From contig NZ_AADV02000012.1 of NCBI RefSeq assembly GCF_000167195.1, forward strand, positions 1 to 42,694: DNA of 42,694 nucleotides. The letters run 5' to 3'. This DNA is from Crocosphaera watsonii WH 8501. GTDB lineage: Bacteria; Cyanobacteriota; Cyanobacteriia; Cyanobacteriales; Microcystaceae. Positions 24,615-32,463 of this stretch are shown one piece after another. The stretch's first letter is position 1. Every line of letters begins with the position of its first letter. Below the pieces are notes generated by a model that made no database searches, was not told the DNA's origin, and saw only the letters and a list, made by a program, of their open reading frames with translations. Made by a program: the position numbers and the translations under genes.

Positions 24615-24806
24615 ATGAAAGGATATGTAATTATGAACGAACTGGGAAATTACCCCTTATATGTTTGTTTGTCTAAAGAACAAGCGGAAAACATGGTCAG
24701 GGAGATCAATATTTCTTGCTATGTTCTAGAAACTCAAGTGATAGAAGAAAAACCACAATCTAAGCCCAGCAGTATCCCCTCTCATTCCATGTTACAGGTA
24801 TGTTAA
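24615..24806 (+). CDS. Small hypothetical protein
   Basis: 63 residues beginning MKGYVIMNELGNYPLYVCLS; no membrane segment, no known motif. The region KEQAENMVREINISCYVLET could form one helix and one strand. A plausible AAGGATG ribosome-binding site lies about 12 nt upstream. Nothing in the neighbours suggests a role. It may be real because codon use is ordinary, but support is limited. Confidence 0.45.
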   Translation: MKGYVIMNELGNYPLYVCLSKEQAENMVREINISCYVLETQVIEEKPQSKPSSIPSHSMLQVC

Positions 24807-24876
24807 ATAATCAAAAAGTCTGTATGACTTTCATTTGTGCGGTAGGCAAGCTTCAATGATGGATAATTAATCATTA

Positions 24877-26082
24877 CTAGGCGTTCGCCCTTTGTTTTAC
24901 CCACATTTTAACTAAGAGAATTTCAAAGTCATATAGACTATCTATTTCCTCAATAATGTGATGTCTTAACATATATTGTAAAGCTTTTTCGCTGATATCA
25001 TCTCTATTCTTATTCGGTTGTTCTCCTTTAGCTAACTTCAACAGTAAACTTTGTCCTGCTAAAATCTCCTCTTCTGACTCACCGGTAAACTCTGTCCAAA
25101 TATTCGTAAAATAGGGTTCACCCTTAATAAAACCGTCTTCGATAGCAGCTTTTAATGGTTCTGGGGTGATAGTATCGGTGTGATGAAGATTAGCTTGAGT
25201 TACCATTGCGGCCCCCAAAAGTTGCAATAAATAGGGTTGACAACGGGTCAGTTTCAACACTTCTTCCACAATACCTTCATTGTAACGCAATGTAAAGTCT
25301 GGATCGGGATCTAATAGTAATTCTCTTGCTTCCTCTGGTTCAAGATAAAGCATTTCCATGGGAACCACACTGATAAAATAACTACTCCAGTTTGGTCCTA
25401 TTTCTTTTAGGGTTTTGACACCAGAAAAAAGAAACCATAATTGATCGTAATGTTGAATCAGATGACGCAGTTCATCAAACAATCTTAAGCTTATTTGTTT
25501 TTCATTAATAGCTGTACCAATCTTTTCAAATTCGTCTAAATTAAGTAACAGTTGTCTATCTTCTAGTTTCTCCAATGCTTCATCTAACCAGTCTTCTAAA
25601 ACAGTGTAAGGACTCTCTTGAAACTGGTTACGTTTTGGAGGTGTGGGTAATAAAACCCCTTGACTTTTGCTATCTTTATAAATAGCCCGGACTAAACCTT
25701 GACAAAAATCAGCTTCACTGCTGGTAATGGCTGCGCTTTGCATATCCAGGAATATAGGCAATACGTCACTGGGAAACATACGGGGAAGGTTATATAAAAA
25801 AGAGGTTTTACCACAACGACGAGGCCCGTAGAGGATGAGGGTGGGGCGATCGCGATTCAGAATACGGCGTACAATATCATCAGCGAACTTGCGGCGACCT
25901 TTAAATAAGCGATCGCGATTAATACGGACAGGGTTGCCAACCTGAAAGGGGTTGAGTTGTTCTCCTTGGGACTGTTTTTTCTGTTCTTCTAGTTCAAGTT
26001 CAATGACTCGCTGCCATCTAGTAATCACAGGTTGCCAACGCTTGATCTCAGGTGGTTTCAGTCCTAGTCCTGGGAGTTGCAT
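24877..26082 (-). CDS. AAA/STAND-type ATPase, probably the 3' part of a frameshifted gene
   Basis: 401 residues. Walker A is YGPRRCGKTSFLY (about residue 86) and Walker B is LLLNLDEFEKI (about 180); the tail is alpha-helical with a winged-helix-like end (KALQYMLRHHIIEEIDSL). This resembles cyanobacterial ATPases in which the domain follows PFQVGNPVRINRDRLFKGRR. It overlaps the preceding gene by 35 bp in another frame. I suspect that the two were one protein, since KPPEIKRWQPVITRWQRVIE is the usual linker into the ATPase in related proteins. The ATPase motifs are intact. Confidence 0.75.
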   Translation of the reverse strand: MQLPGLGLKPPEIKRWQPVITRWQRVIELELEEQKKQSQGEQLNPFQVGNPVRINRDRLFKGRRKFADDIVRRILNRDRPTLILYGPRRCGKTSFLYNLPRMFPSDVLPIFLDMQSAAITSSEADFCQGLVRAIYKDSKSQGVLLPTPPKRNQFQESPYTVLEDWLDEALEKLEDRQLLLNLDEFEKIGTAINEKQISLRLFDELRHLIQHYDQLWFLFSGVKTLKEIGPNWSSYFISVVPMEMLYLEPEEARELLLDPDPDFTLRYNEGIVEEVLKLTRCQPYLLQLLGAAMVTQANLHHTDTITPEPLKAAIEDGFIKGEPYFTNIWTEFTGESEEEILAGQSLLLKLAKGEQPNKNRDDISEKALQYMLRHHIIEEIDSLYDFEILLVKMWVKQRANA

Positions 26083-27031
26083 AGATAACCTTTCTAATTT
26101 CTAACTGCATTACGAGAACGCGCTCTAAACCCCGTTCTCGTAAGGCTGCATTACTTGCTTCAAGGGCTGCCTCAACATCCCTGGCAATCCCTTGTAAGCG
26201 AGGGAAAATGATAGAAAGTTCTGCTTTAATATAGGGTGAAAGTTCTGATTTAGGAGCGTTTTCTCCTTCATTGTCTGATTGATAAAAGGTTGGAACGAGT
26301 AACGGTAATAAAGGATGTTCTGCCTTGGTAACAGATACCAGTTCAGCCAAGGTTTTGACGGTGGTTAATTGATCGGCAATAATTTGGGGTAAGGCTTGTT
26401 TTATGGTGCTTTGGAAACCAGGTAAGGGTTGGCTTTGCATTTGCCTAAAGGTTTCCATTGCTGCTGAAACATCTTGACGGAAAGCAGCCGCTAAAATGCG
26501 ATCGTGATTCGGTAAAGGTAGCCAGAGTAACTCTGTTGTGTAGGGCGGAAGCCGTTTTAAAGTTTGTAGGGGTTTGAGGGCAAAACGCTTAATGAAAGGG
26601 AGTGATGGGAAGACGCTGATAGTTGTTAAGAGTAAATAATCTGGAAACAGTCGAGAATAAGTGGCTAATGTGATAGGAATGATTAACAGTGAATTTAAAC
26701 CGAATTTTTCAAAGCCAAGAGCAGTTAATGTTCCGGCTATGATCATCCCTAACCATTTTCCTTGTACTGGTGCAAGACTAAAAGCGACTAAAATGCAGAT
26801 CAAGATAAACAGGGGGAAGGGTAAATTTGTAACTCCCACCACTCCGAACGCAACAACGACTGCCATTCCGACTGTAACGAGAGCTATCATTCCGACTGAG
26901 GCAACTAACGCCATTGCTATAGTCGCTCCGACCATAACAACGACTATTATTCCTGGTATCAAAATGATCGCCAAACCAGCATTACCAGCGTTTCGTTTAT
27001 CCTTATGAAAAAAGAAAAAGAAGCTGGACAA
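26048..27031 (-). CDS. Membrane protein, probable middle part of the same locus
   Basis: 327 residues. Gly/Ile/Val-rich hydrophobic segments fill residues about 17-110 (GLAIILIPGIIVVVMVGATI; TVGMAVVVAFGVVGVTNLPF; LFILICILVAFSLAPVQG), then a helical soluble part (about 150-320). The 5' end (SSFFFFFHKDKRN) reads as the continuation of a hydrophobic segment in the neighbouring frame, so the annotated start is doubtful. No named family recognised. It likely encodes the membrane module of a membrane-linked ATPase. Confidence 0.6.
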   Translation of the reverse strand: MSSFFFFFHKDKRNAGNAGLAIILIPGIIVVVMVGATIAMALVASVGMIALVTVGMAVVVAFGVVGVTNLPFPLFILICILVAFSLAPVQGKWLGMIIAGTLTALGFEKFGLNSLLIIPITLATYSRLFPDYLLLTTISVFPSLPFIKRFALKPLQTLKRLPPYTTELLWLPLPNHDRILAAAFRQDVSAAMETFRQMQSQPLPGFQSTIKQALPQIIADQLTTVKTLAELVSVTKAEHPLLPLLVPTFYQSDNEGENAPKSELSPYIKAELSIIFPRLQGIARDVEAALEASNAALRERGLERVLVMQLEIRKVIYATPRTRTETT

Positions 27032-27109
27032 CCAAGTAATAATAGTAATGATAAATAAAAAAAAACTATTGCTGTATCCACACTGACTGGGATTGACGGT
27101 ATGAATAGT

Positions 27110-27481
27110 CTAGGTAAAGGTGCTATAATTTCCTGTGCTTTGTTTAGTCCATTTAAAAAAAATTTCAGGTTGCTCAAGATAAACAATAAACCAGATTAGT
27201 TGAAGATAAACAATAAACCAGATTAAACGAATAAATAAGCTAATAGTTAAAGTAAAACACCAAAAACTAGCACCATAACCTGCTAGTAAGACCAAGAGTA
27301 TGTGCAACAAATTAACATTTTGACTGTTGACAGCCATGTTTATAAGTATAGGAAGACTGAAGACAAGTAATAATAGAAAGTACTGAGCGAGGAAACGAAA
27401 GTTAATACGCAATTGAAGCTTGGAAGGACAAAACATTGCCCAATAAAATAATTCCCAAGTTTCGCGCAGAAAACGATTCAT
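27110..27481 (-). CDS. Membrane protein N-terminal part, probably frameshifted
   Basis: 123 residues starting MNRFLRETWELFYWAMFCPS, an opening I associate with cyanobacterial membrane-anchored ATPases, then two or three membrane segments (FLLLLVFSLPILINMAV; LLHILLVLLAGYGASFWCFT). The 9-residue unit LIWFIVYLQ/E occurs twice because of a 27-bp tandem duplication near 27178-27230. After EQPEIFFK the frame goes astray; the neighbouring frame (26959-27186) carries on with a hydrophobic segment (TAIVFFYLSLLLLLGCPASF). Confidence 0.55.
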   Translation of the reverse strand: MNRFLRETWELFYWAMFCPSKLQLRINFRFLAQYFLLLLVFSLPILINMAVNSQNVNLLHILLVLLAGYGASFWCFTLTISLFIRLIWFIVYLQLIWFIVYLEQPEIFFKWTKQSTGNYSTFT

Positions 27482-27509
27482 AGAATGTTTGTTAATAAAA
27501 GATTGAAGG

Positions 27510-27612
27510 TAGTGCGAGCATCTTGCTCGCTGGTATAGTTAATTTCAATAAAAATGAGACAAAATTTATTTCTGTTCTTGTTAGTATAGTGAGCAAGATA
27601 CTCACATTCCTA
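27510..27612. repeat. Inverted repeat GCGAGCATCTTGCTCGC type
   Basis: GCGAGC-ATCTT-GCTCGC (27514-27530) forms a hairpin, and its sequence is repeated inverted and diverged at about 27588-27607 (AGTGAGCAAGATACTCAC). About 100 bp, non-coding, between two minus-strand genes. It looks like a dispersed palindromic repeat; no other copy is in this window. Confidence 0.5.
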
Positions 27613-27681
27613 TTGACTCATTTTAGCTGAGACACTTCACTACAATTATATTCTCATCCCCATTTTTCAATGTTCCTTGAA

Positions 27682-27999
27682 TCATAGTGTATCAGAAACC
27701 CCTGTTTCATTAATTTGAAAGAGAAACGTTTTCTTATTGGGGTAAATTTGACGTATTTTCTTAAGAAGATTCATTTTATCTTGCTCAATTATATAGCTGC
27801 CACCTTCGGGTTCTATTACTATGTACCAATTATAGTGAGTTTTAATTAATTCTGGCTGAAGACGATTAAAAATTGATTGGCAACGCTGGCGATATTCTAC
27901 TATTTCAGTTTTCCACTGATCAAGTTTTTCTTGTGTCCATTGATTTTCAGTAAATATTCTTTTTGTGGGAACCTTCGGAGTTAATTTTGTTTCAGTCAT
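27682..27999 (-). CDS. Conserved hypothetical cyanobacterial protein
   Basis: 105 residues, soluble. The second half (HYNWYIVIEPEGGSYIIEQD, RQIYPNKKTFLFQINETGV) matches a small family I have seen in cyanobacteria only as hypothetical, usually one per plasmid or accessory locus; function unknown. It lies downstream of the truncated ATPase gene on the same strand and might once have been in its operon. Confidence 0.65.
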   Translation of the reverse strand: MTETKLTPKVPTKRIFTENQWTQEKLDQWKTEIVEYRQRCQSIFNRLQPELIKTHYNWYIVIEPEGGSYIIEQDKMNLLKKIRQIYPNKKTFLFQINETGVSDTL

Positions 28000-28039
28000 A
28001 ATTTTTTTCTTGTATCCCTTCTTTAGCTAAAATAATAAG

Positions 28040-28115
28040 TTTTGTAGTAAGGACTTTAGTCCTAAAGCACTGGGTAGTGGACTTTTTAAGGCTAAAGCCT
28101 TTACTACGGACTTGG
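28040..28115. repeat. Palindromic repeat with TAGTAAGG/CCTTTACTA ends
   Basis: GTAGTAAGGACTTTAGTCC at about 28046-28064 contains GGACT/AGTCC, and its start pairs with CCTTTACTAC (about 28098-28107); an inner GGCTAAAGCC is also palindromic. Roughly 70 bp, non-coding, between the ATPase fragment and its downstream neighbour. It looks like a dispersed cyanobacterial repeat, not a terminator. Confidence 0.5.
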
Positions 28116-28135
28116 GATACTGCATTAGCATTATT

Positions 28136-28783
28136 TTATCGTTGATTTTTGATAAACTCTGCAAAAACACTACTAAATAAACCACCCTCTTGACGCAATA
28201 AACCATGACGTTTAAGTATATCAATAATAGCTCTATTGCGAACTGTTAACCCTGAAACATCGGCAGCATACCGTAAAGCATGACGTTCAATTTCTGTTAA
28301 ATCTTTCCAAAGTTCCTGAAATCTTGGCGTTGCTTGGAAAATAAACTCTTTTTTTGCTTGTTCATCATCCCTATATTGCCACCATAATGAGGCTGCCATC
28401 TGCACATAATAAGGCAGTCCACCAGCTAATTCATCAATCCATGATAACGGTGCAACATCATTATTAAAGCCATCTTCTACTAAATTATGCCAAGCTTTCT
28501 CTTCTAATGGACCGAGAATAGTGGTACTGAAAATATTGGCAAAAGGAGAGGTTAAACTTAAGCTTTGATAAAGTTCACTGACAGGACGTTTACTAAAGAT
28601 TACCATGGTCAAAAGACCGGCACAACCTTTAGATCGCCACTCTTCCCCCCAGTCATTAAATGTTTCCAGTCGTCGACTAATTGCTTCAAATTCATCTAAC
28701 ATAACAATCAAGCGATCACCGTGATCCACTAATTCCTGTAACCTATCTTCTATCTCAAAGGTTGGACTTTGGATAAAAAACAA
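28136..28783 (-). pseudogene. AAA/STAND-like ATPase, N-terminus removed by IS copy C
   Basis: The genuine part begins at TFEIEDRLQELVDHGDRLIV at the IS border (28762); the first seven residues come from the IS end. Walker B is present (RLIVMLDEFEAI) but the Walker A region is gone, so ATP binding is lost. The rest (GLLTMVIFSKRPVSELYQSL, ILGPLEEKAWHNLVEDGF, a winged-helix-like tail) is typical of archaeal-ATPase-like proteins. The missing 5' part is not found on the far side of the IS, so a deletion came with or after insertion. Confidence 0.75.
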
Positions 28784-28910
28784 TTGTTAGCGTAAATTTT
28801 ACGCTAAACATATCTCCAGAGCTAAAATAGAGAATTAAGGTGATTTTAAAAACTCTCTTTCCATCTTTTTAGGGGATTTTAAATATTAAATAGCTTCATT
28901 CAGTTTCGGT

Positions 28911-29291
28911 TCAAATATAGATATCTAAGTAGCTTTCCGTTAGAGATTGAATGACTCGTTCTAATTCATCAATGAGATTTCTTCTAGTGAGTTTTTCTAC
29001 AGCATCAATATGAGCAGAACTTCCGGCTCGTCCTAAATATTTATATTTGGTTTTTTTCTCATTATTAGTGGCCATAGGAAAAATTGATTCAGCAGCCTGT
29101 AGTTTATAATACCAGTAGATTGTTCCCTTTCGATTAACCTGATAACGAATAATATGACAATTAGCTGGTGCTACTTCCCCTTCCCGTTCAATTTTCTTTA
29201 TTTTCTGTTTAAGAGAGCGAATTAGACTCTTAATTTGTTTGGCTCTCAGGTGGACATCTTGACTGGTCTTAAGTTCGGAATGTGATGACAT
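28911..29291 (-). CDS. IS accessory protein, copy C
   Basis: 126 residues from ATG 29291 (in-frame TTG at 29309 adds six). It is nearly identical to the copy A protein but ends five residues early, since GGA became TGA after DIYI. That loss at the extreme C-terminus may be harmless. Basic coiled-coil segment plus compact domain; function unknown. It is divergent from the transposase gene. Confidence 0.72.
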   Translation of the reverse strand: MSSHSELKTSQDVHLRAKQIKSLIRSLKQKIKKIEREGEVAPANCHIIRYQVNRKGTIYWYYKLQAAESIFPMATNNEKKTKYKYLGRAGSSAHIDAVEKLTRRNLIDELERVIQSLTESYLDIYI

Positions 29292-29370
29292 TAGCCTTGA
29301 CTGTAACAAACAACCTCTTTTGATGTTAGCGTATATATTCCGCTAATTTATAAGGTAATAAATTTTAAAA

Positions 29371-30747
29371 ATGACCAAAAATGAAACGGCTACGTCTGTC
29401 GAGGAATTCCTGGTGTGGAGGTCTAACCTCTTCCAAGGACTAAAAGCTAGAAAAGAAACTATTATAGAATTACTCGATGCCCTCTCCAGTAACCAACAAG
29501 CTCACTCAGTCGTTGAATTGTCTCTCAATCCTTTATTTAGAAGAGATTATAACAGTTTATATAGAGGAATTCAAGAGTTTTTACCCACTCAAACTGACCC
29601 TAATTATGAACAGAGAATTGAGACTTTATTTTCAGCGGTATCGAGAACAATTCCTCCCACTTCAAAACATTATAACTTATTTGGTATTGACACAACTCCC
29701 TGTCCACGACGGTTTGCCGGAACGTTAGCGGATAAAACCTTTATTCATTACCCCAATCCAATTAAGGGAAATAAACCCATTAATATTGGACATTGTTATT
29801 CCGTTGTCTGCGCTTTACCTGACCAAATAGACACAGAAAAAGTCCCTTGGGCTGTCCCCTTATCAGGAGAGCGAGTCCTCTCTAAACATAAAGGAGTAAA
29901 TCAAGGCAATCAACAACTAAAAAAAATCTGGCAAAGTTCTTTATTTTCTGATAAATTATCTGTCTTAGTGGCTGATAGTGACTACAGCCAAAAGGATTTT
30001 ATTGGGGAACAAGTTAAGCATGAAGACGTAGTTACTATTACAAGAGTTAGAAGTGACCGAGTTTTTTATCGTCAATTTATTCGGGACCCAAATCAAGCCA
30101 AAACTTCGGGACATCCCCGTTGGTATGGGGATAAATTTGACCTTAAAGATGACCAAACTTGGACTGAACCTGATGAAGTTCATCATGTTCCCTTTACAAC
30201 GAAAAAAGGTCGTCAATTAACAGTGACTATTTCGGGATGGAAACAGATGTTAATGAGAGGAACTAAAAACTATAAAATGAACAATCACCCCTTTACTTTA
30301 CTCCAGATTGTTGTCAGAGATCAAGAAAGAAATAGTATTTGGAAACCTATGTGGCTTATTGTTATTGCTTCTCGGCGCGATGAGTTAAGTTTAGTTGATT
30401 GTTATCAGTGTTATCGACAACGTTATGACATGGAACATCTTTTTCGATTTGGTAAACAAAGATTATTGATGACATCTTATTTAACTCCCGATGTACATCA
30501 TGAAGAAAATTGGTTTAAACTAACACTTCTTTCTTATGTAAATTTGTGGGCTGCCAGAAAATTAGCTGTGGTTTTACCCCGTGATTGGGAACAGTATTTG
30601 AAGACTAATAAATCCATCAAAATCACCCCTAGTCTAGTTCAAAGAGACTTTTCAAGAATAATTACGACCTTGGGGACTTTCGCCAAATTTCCCAAACGTC
30701 GAGGTTTTTCTTCCGGACGTATTAAAGGTTACAAAAAAGCCCCATGA
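29371..30747 (+). CDS. DDE transposase of IS copy C (C-terminally shortened)
   Basis: 458 residues, nearly identical to the 479-residue copy A protein, including the catalytic candidates GIDTTPCPR, VADSDYSQ and YDMEHLFRF. CGA in copy A is TGA here (30745-30747), removing a 21-residue basic tail rich in Lys, Arg and Ser. Scattered substitutions (PFAE to RFAG, GSRRD to ASRRD) show the copies are diverging. The lost tail could affect DNA binding. Confidence 0.85.
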   Translation: MTKNETATSVEEFLVWRSNLFQGLKARKETIIELLDALSSNQQAHSVVELSLNPLFRRDYNSLYRGIQEFLPTQTDPNYEQRIETLFSAVSRTIPPTSKHYNLFGIDTTPCPRRFAGTLADKTFIHYPNPIKGNKPINIGHCYSVVCALPDQIDTEKVPWAVPLSGERVLSKHKGVNQGNQQLKKIWQSSLFSDKLSVLVADSDYSQKDFIGEQVKHEDVVTITRVRSDRVFYRQFIRDPNQAKTSGHPRWYGDKFDLKDDQTWTEPDEVHHVPFTTKKGRQLTVTISGWKQMLMRGTKNYKMNNHPFTLLQIVVRDQERNSIWKPMWLIVIASRRDELSLVDCYQCYRQRYDMEHLFRFGKQRLLMTSYLTPDVHHEENWFKLTLLSYVNLWAARKLAVVLPRDWEQYLKTNKSIKITPSLVQRDFSRIITTLGTFAKFPKRRGFSSGRIKGYKKAP

Positions 30748-30937
30748 ACTCGTCATGATGTTATCAAGAAAGGGAGCAAAAAATCAACTGAAAACTTAAA
30801 AGCTCCTTAGTTTTCCTCAGAATCTATAGATTAGCCCTATTTGTCAGCCAATTTTATTGACTGATACAGAGCCGATATTTTGGGATTTTAGTTTAGCGTA
30901 AAATATACGCTAACAAACTTTTTTTGTCCAAAGTCCA

Positions 30938-31080
30938 AAAAATTTGCTACCCAGTTCATTAAATTTAGTTTATGAAGAATAATCTGTCTTGCCTCTGCGA
31001 TCGCAGCTTTAGCTTCGTGCCAAGCATCCAAGCTCGCAGTCACTTCTTTGATATATTCTAGACCTTTTTCATCCAAACTA
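30938..31080 (-). pseudogene. Gene remnant trapped between two IS elements
   Basis: The minus frame reads DEKGLEYIKEVTASLDAWHE and on to LHKLNLMNWVANF, a helical Ala/Glu/Lys-rich peptide that looks coding, but it is cut by copy C on one side and meets the IS630 element on the other. It has no start codon of its own other than a TTG. No family recognised. Confidence 0.4.
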
Positions 31081-31142
31081 GTGCAGCTTGGCGAAAGTAA
31101 TCCACCAGATTTTTACAGAAACTTTCGTGACTAGCCACGACA

Positions 31143-31724
31143 ATGTGTTTCAATGAAACTAACGGACGAATCTCGAAGTTGATGTCCATGATAAAAGCAT
31201 TGCCAATTAACCTCTCCAACCTACAGAAAACAGTACTCCAACAAATAGTGAGAGGGACAACAAACCCCTATCGCCTTGTTAGACGAGCCAAGCTAATCTT
31301 AGCCGCAGCATCAGGAGAGAGCAATAGTTCGATTAGTCGAAGATTAGAATTAGACCGAGTACAAGTGCGTCAGTGGCGATCGCGATGGTTTGAGGAGAGA
31401 GAAAAACTGAGTGCCGCCGAAGAACAACAGGTAACGGAGAAAGCATTAATGGTCTTGATCAAAGGAATTTTAAGCGATCGCCCAAGACCTGGAACAACAA
31501 AATCCTTTACGGTCGAACAAGTAGTCCAGATTGTAGCGATCGCTTGTGAAGAATGTGAAAAATCAGACAGACCAGTGAGCCATTGGACACCTTCAGAGTT
31601 GGCGGATGAAGCCATAAAAAGAGGAATTGTCGAAAAGATTTCCCCCCGTAGTGTGGGGCGTTTTTTAAAAAGAAGCGACATTACAACCACATCTCGTTCG
31701 TTACTGGTTAAATGCCAAAATTGA
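31143..31724 (+). CDS. IS630 transposase, N-terminal part
   Basis: 193 residues (an internal Met at 31188, MIKALPINLS, is the likelier start). It holds a helix-turn-helix (NSSISRRLELDRVQVRQWRSRW) and a second one (HWTPSELADEAIKRG, SPRSVGRFLK). The frame ends shortly after SDITTTSRS; the continuation (QPHLVRYWLNAKIDDPLKFK) lies in the +1 frame. A TTTTTTAAAAAG run just upstream could promote frameshifting, or this is a simple mutation. Confidence 0.8.
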   Translation: MCFNETNGRISKLMSMIKALPINLSNLQKTVLQQIVRGTTNPYRLVRRAKLILAAASGESNSSISRRLELDRVQVRQWRSRWFEEREKLSAAEEQQVTEKALMVLIKGILSDRPRPGTTKSFTVEQVVQIVAIACEECEKSDRPVSHWTPSELADEAIKRGIVEKISPRSVGRFLKRSDITTTSRSLLVKCQN

Positions 31725-31788
31725 TGATCCCTTAAAATTTAAAAAGCAAGTCAAATATATCTGTGAACTTCATCAAGAAGCTAAAACT

Positions 31789-32430
31789 TTGTTAGAACAA
31801 GGAATTCATTTAATTAGTACAGATGAAATGACAGGGATTCAAGCTCTTGAGAGATTATTTCCGAACAAAAGAATCAAGCCTAAACAAGTAGAAAAAATCG
31901 AATTTGAATATGAAAGACACGGAACTTTAAGCTTGATTGCGAACTGGGATGTGGCAAGAGGAAAAGTTGTTAGTCCCTCTATTGGACCGACAAGAACAGA
32001 ACAAGATTTTTCTGAACATATCCAGAGAACGATTAAGATTGATGAAAAAGCAGAATGGATTTTTATTGTAGATAAACTCAACACTCATAAATCGGAAAGC
32101 TTAGTCAAATTAGTAGCAGAAAGCTGTGGAATTACTATTGATTTGGGGAGAAAAGGAAAGGAGGGGATTTTGCAATCTATGGACAGCAGAGCAGATTTTT
32201 TATCAGATGAATCTCATCGAATTCGCTTTGTTTATGTTCCCAAACATACATCGTGGCTTAATCAAATTGAGTGTTGGTTTTCGATCTTAGTCCGGCGTTT
32301 ACTCAAAAGAATTACTGTCCGTTCAACTGAAGAACTATCCCAAAAAATTCTCAATTTTATTGATTACTTTAATCAACATTTTGCTAAGCCGTTCGTTTGG
32401 AAATTTAAGGGCTTTAAAGATCATAAGTGA
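31789..32430 (+). CDS. IS630 transposase, catalytic DDE part
   Basis: 213 residues from the first ATG, but the homologous frame opens already near 31685. It has the DDE residues: D in LISTDEMTGIQ, D in FIVDKLNTHKS and E in SWLNQIECWFSIL, as in IS630/Tc1 transposases. It would be joined to the upstream ORF by a one-base frameshift to give a protein of about 400 residues or fewer. Confidence 0.82.
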   Translation: MLEQGIHLISTDEMTGIQALERLFPNKRIKPKQVEKIEFEYERHGTLSLIANWDVARGKVVSPSIGPTRTEQDFSEHIQRTIKIDEKAEWIFIVDKLNTHKSESLVKLVAESCGITIDLGRKGKEGILQSMDSRADFLSDESHRIRFVYVPKHTSWLNQIECWFSILVRRLLKRITVRSTEELSQKILNFIDYFNQHFAKPFVWKFKGFKDHK

Positions 32431-32463
32431 CTGGTGGATTATTTTTGCTAAGCTGCACTAGGG

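Larger units (their letters stand above)
28763..30937 (+). mobile_element. Insertion sequence, copy C (complete length)
   Basis: About 2,175 bp, inverted relative to copy A, with the same TGGACTTTGGA ends and the three 21-nt palindromes at 28787-28807, 29326-29346 and 30893-30913. Both genes have acquired stop codons near their 3' ends relative to copy A. It is inserted in a STAND-like ATPase gene; the DNA on its two sides does not join into one gene. Confidence 0.9.
31081..32458 (+). mobile_element. IS630-family insertion sequence
   Basis: 1,378 bp with 28-bp inverted ends (GTGCAGCTT... and ...AAGCTGCAC; three mismatches) and flanking TA dinucleotides (31079-31080 and 32459-32460), the target duplication typical of IS630/Tc1-mariner elements. 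It carries a two-part transposase. Unlike the other IS it contains several HIP1 octamers, suggesting long residence in cyanobacterial genomes. Confidence 0.9.

Noticed and set aside
26661-27008. A 115-residue plus-strand frame
   Set aside because: It is the complement of the Gly/Val/Ile-rich membrane segment on the minus strand and shows the Thr/Pro/Ala composition expected of such a shadow.
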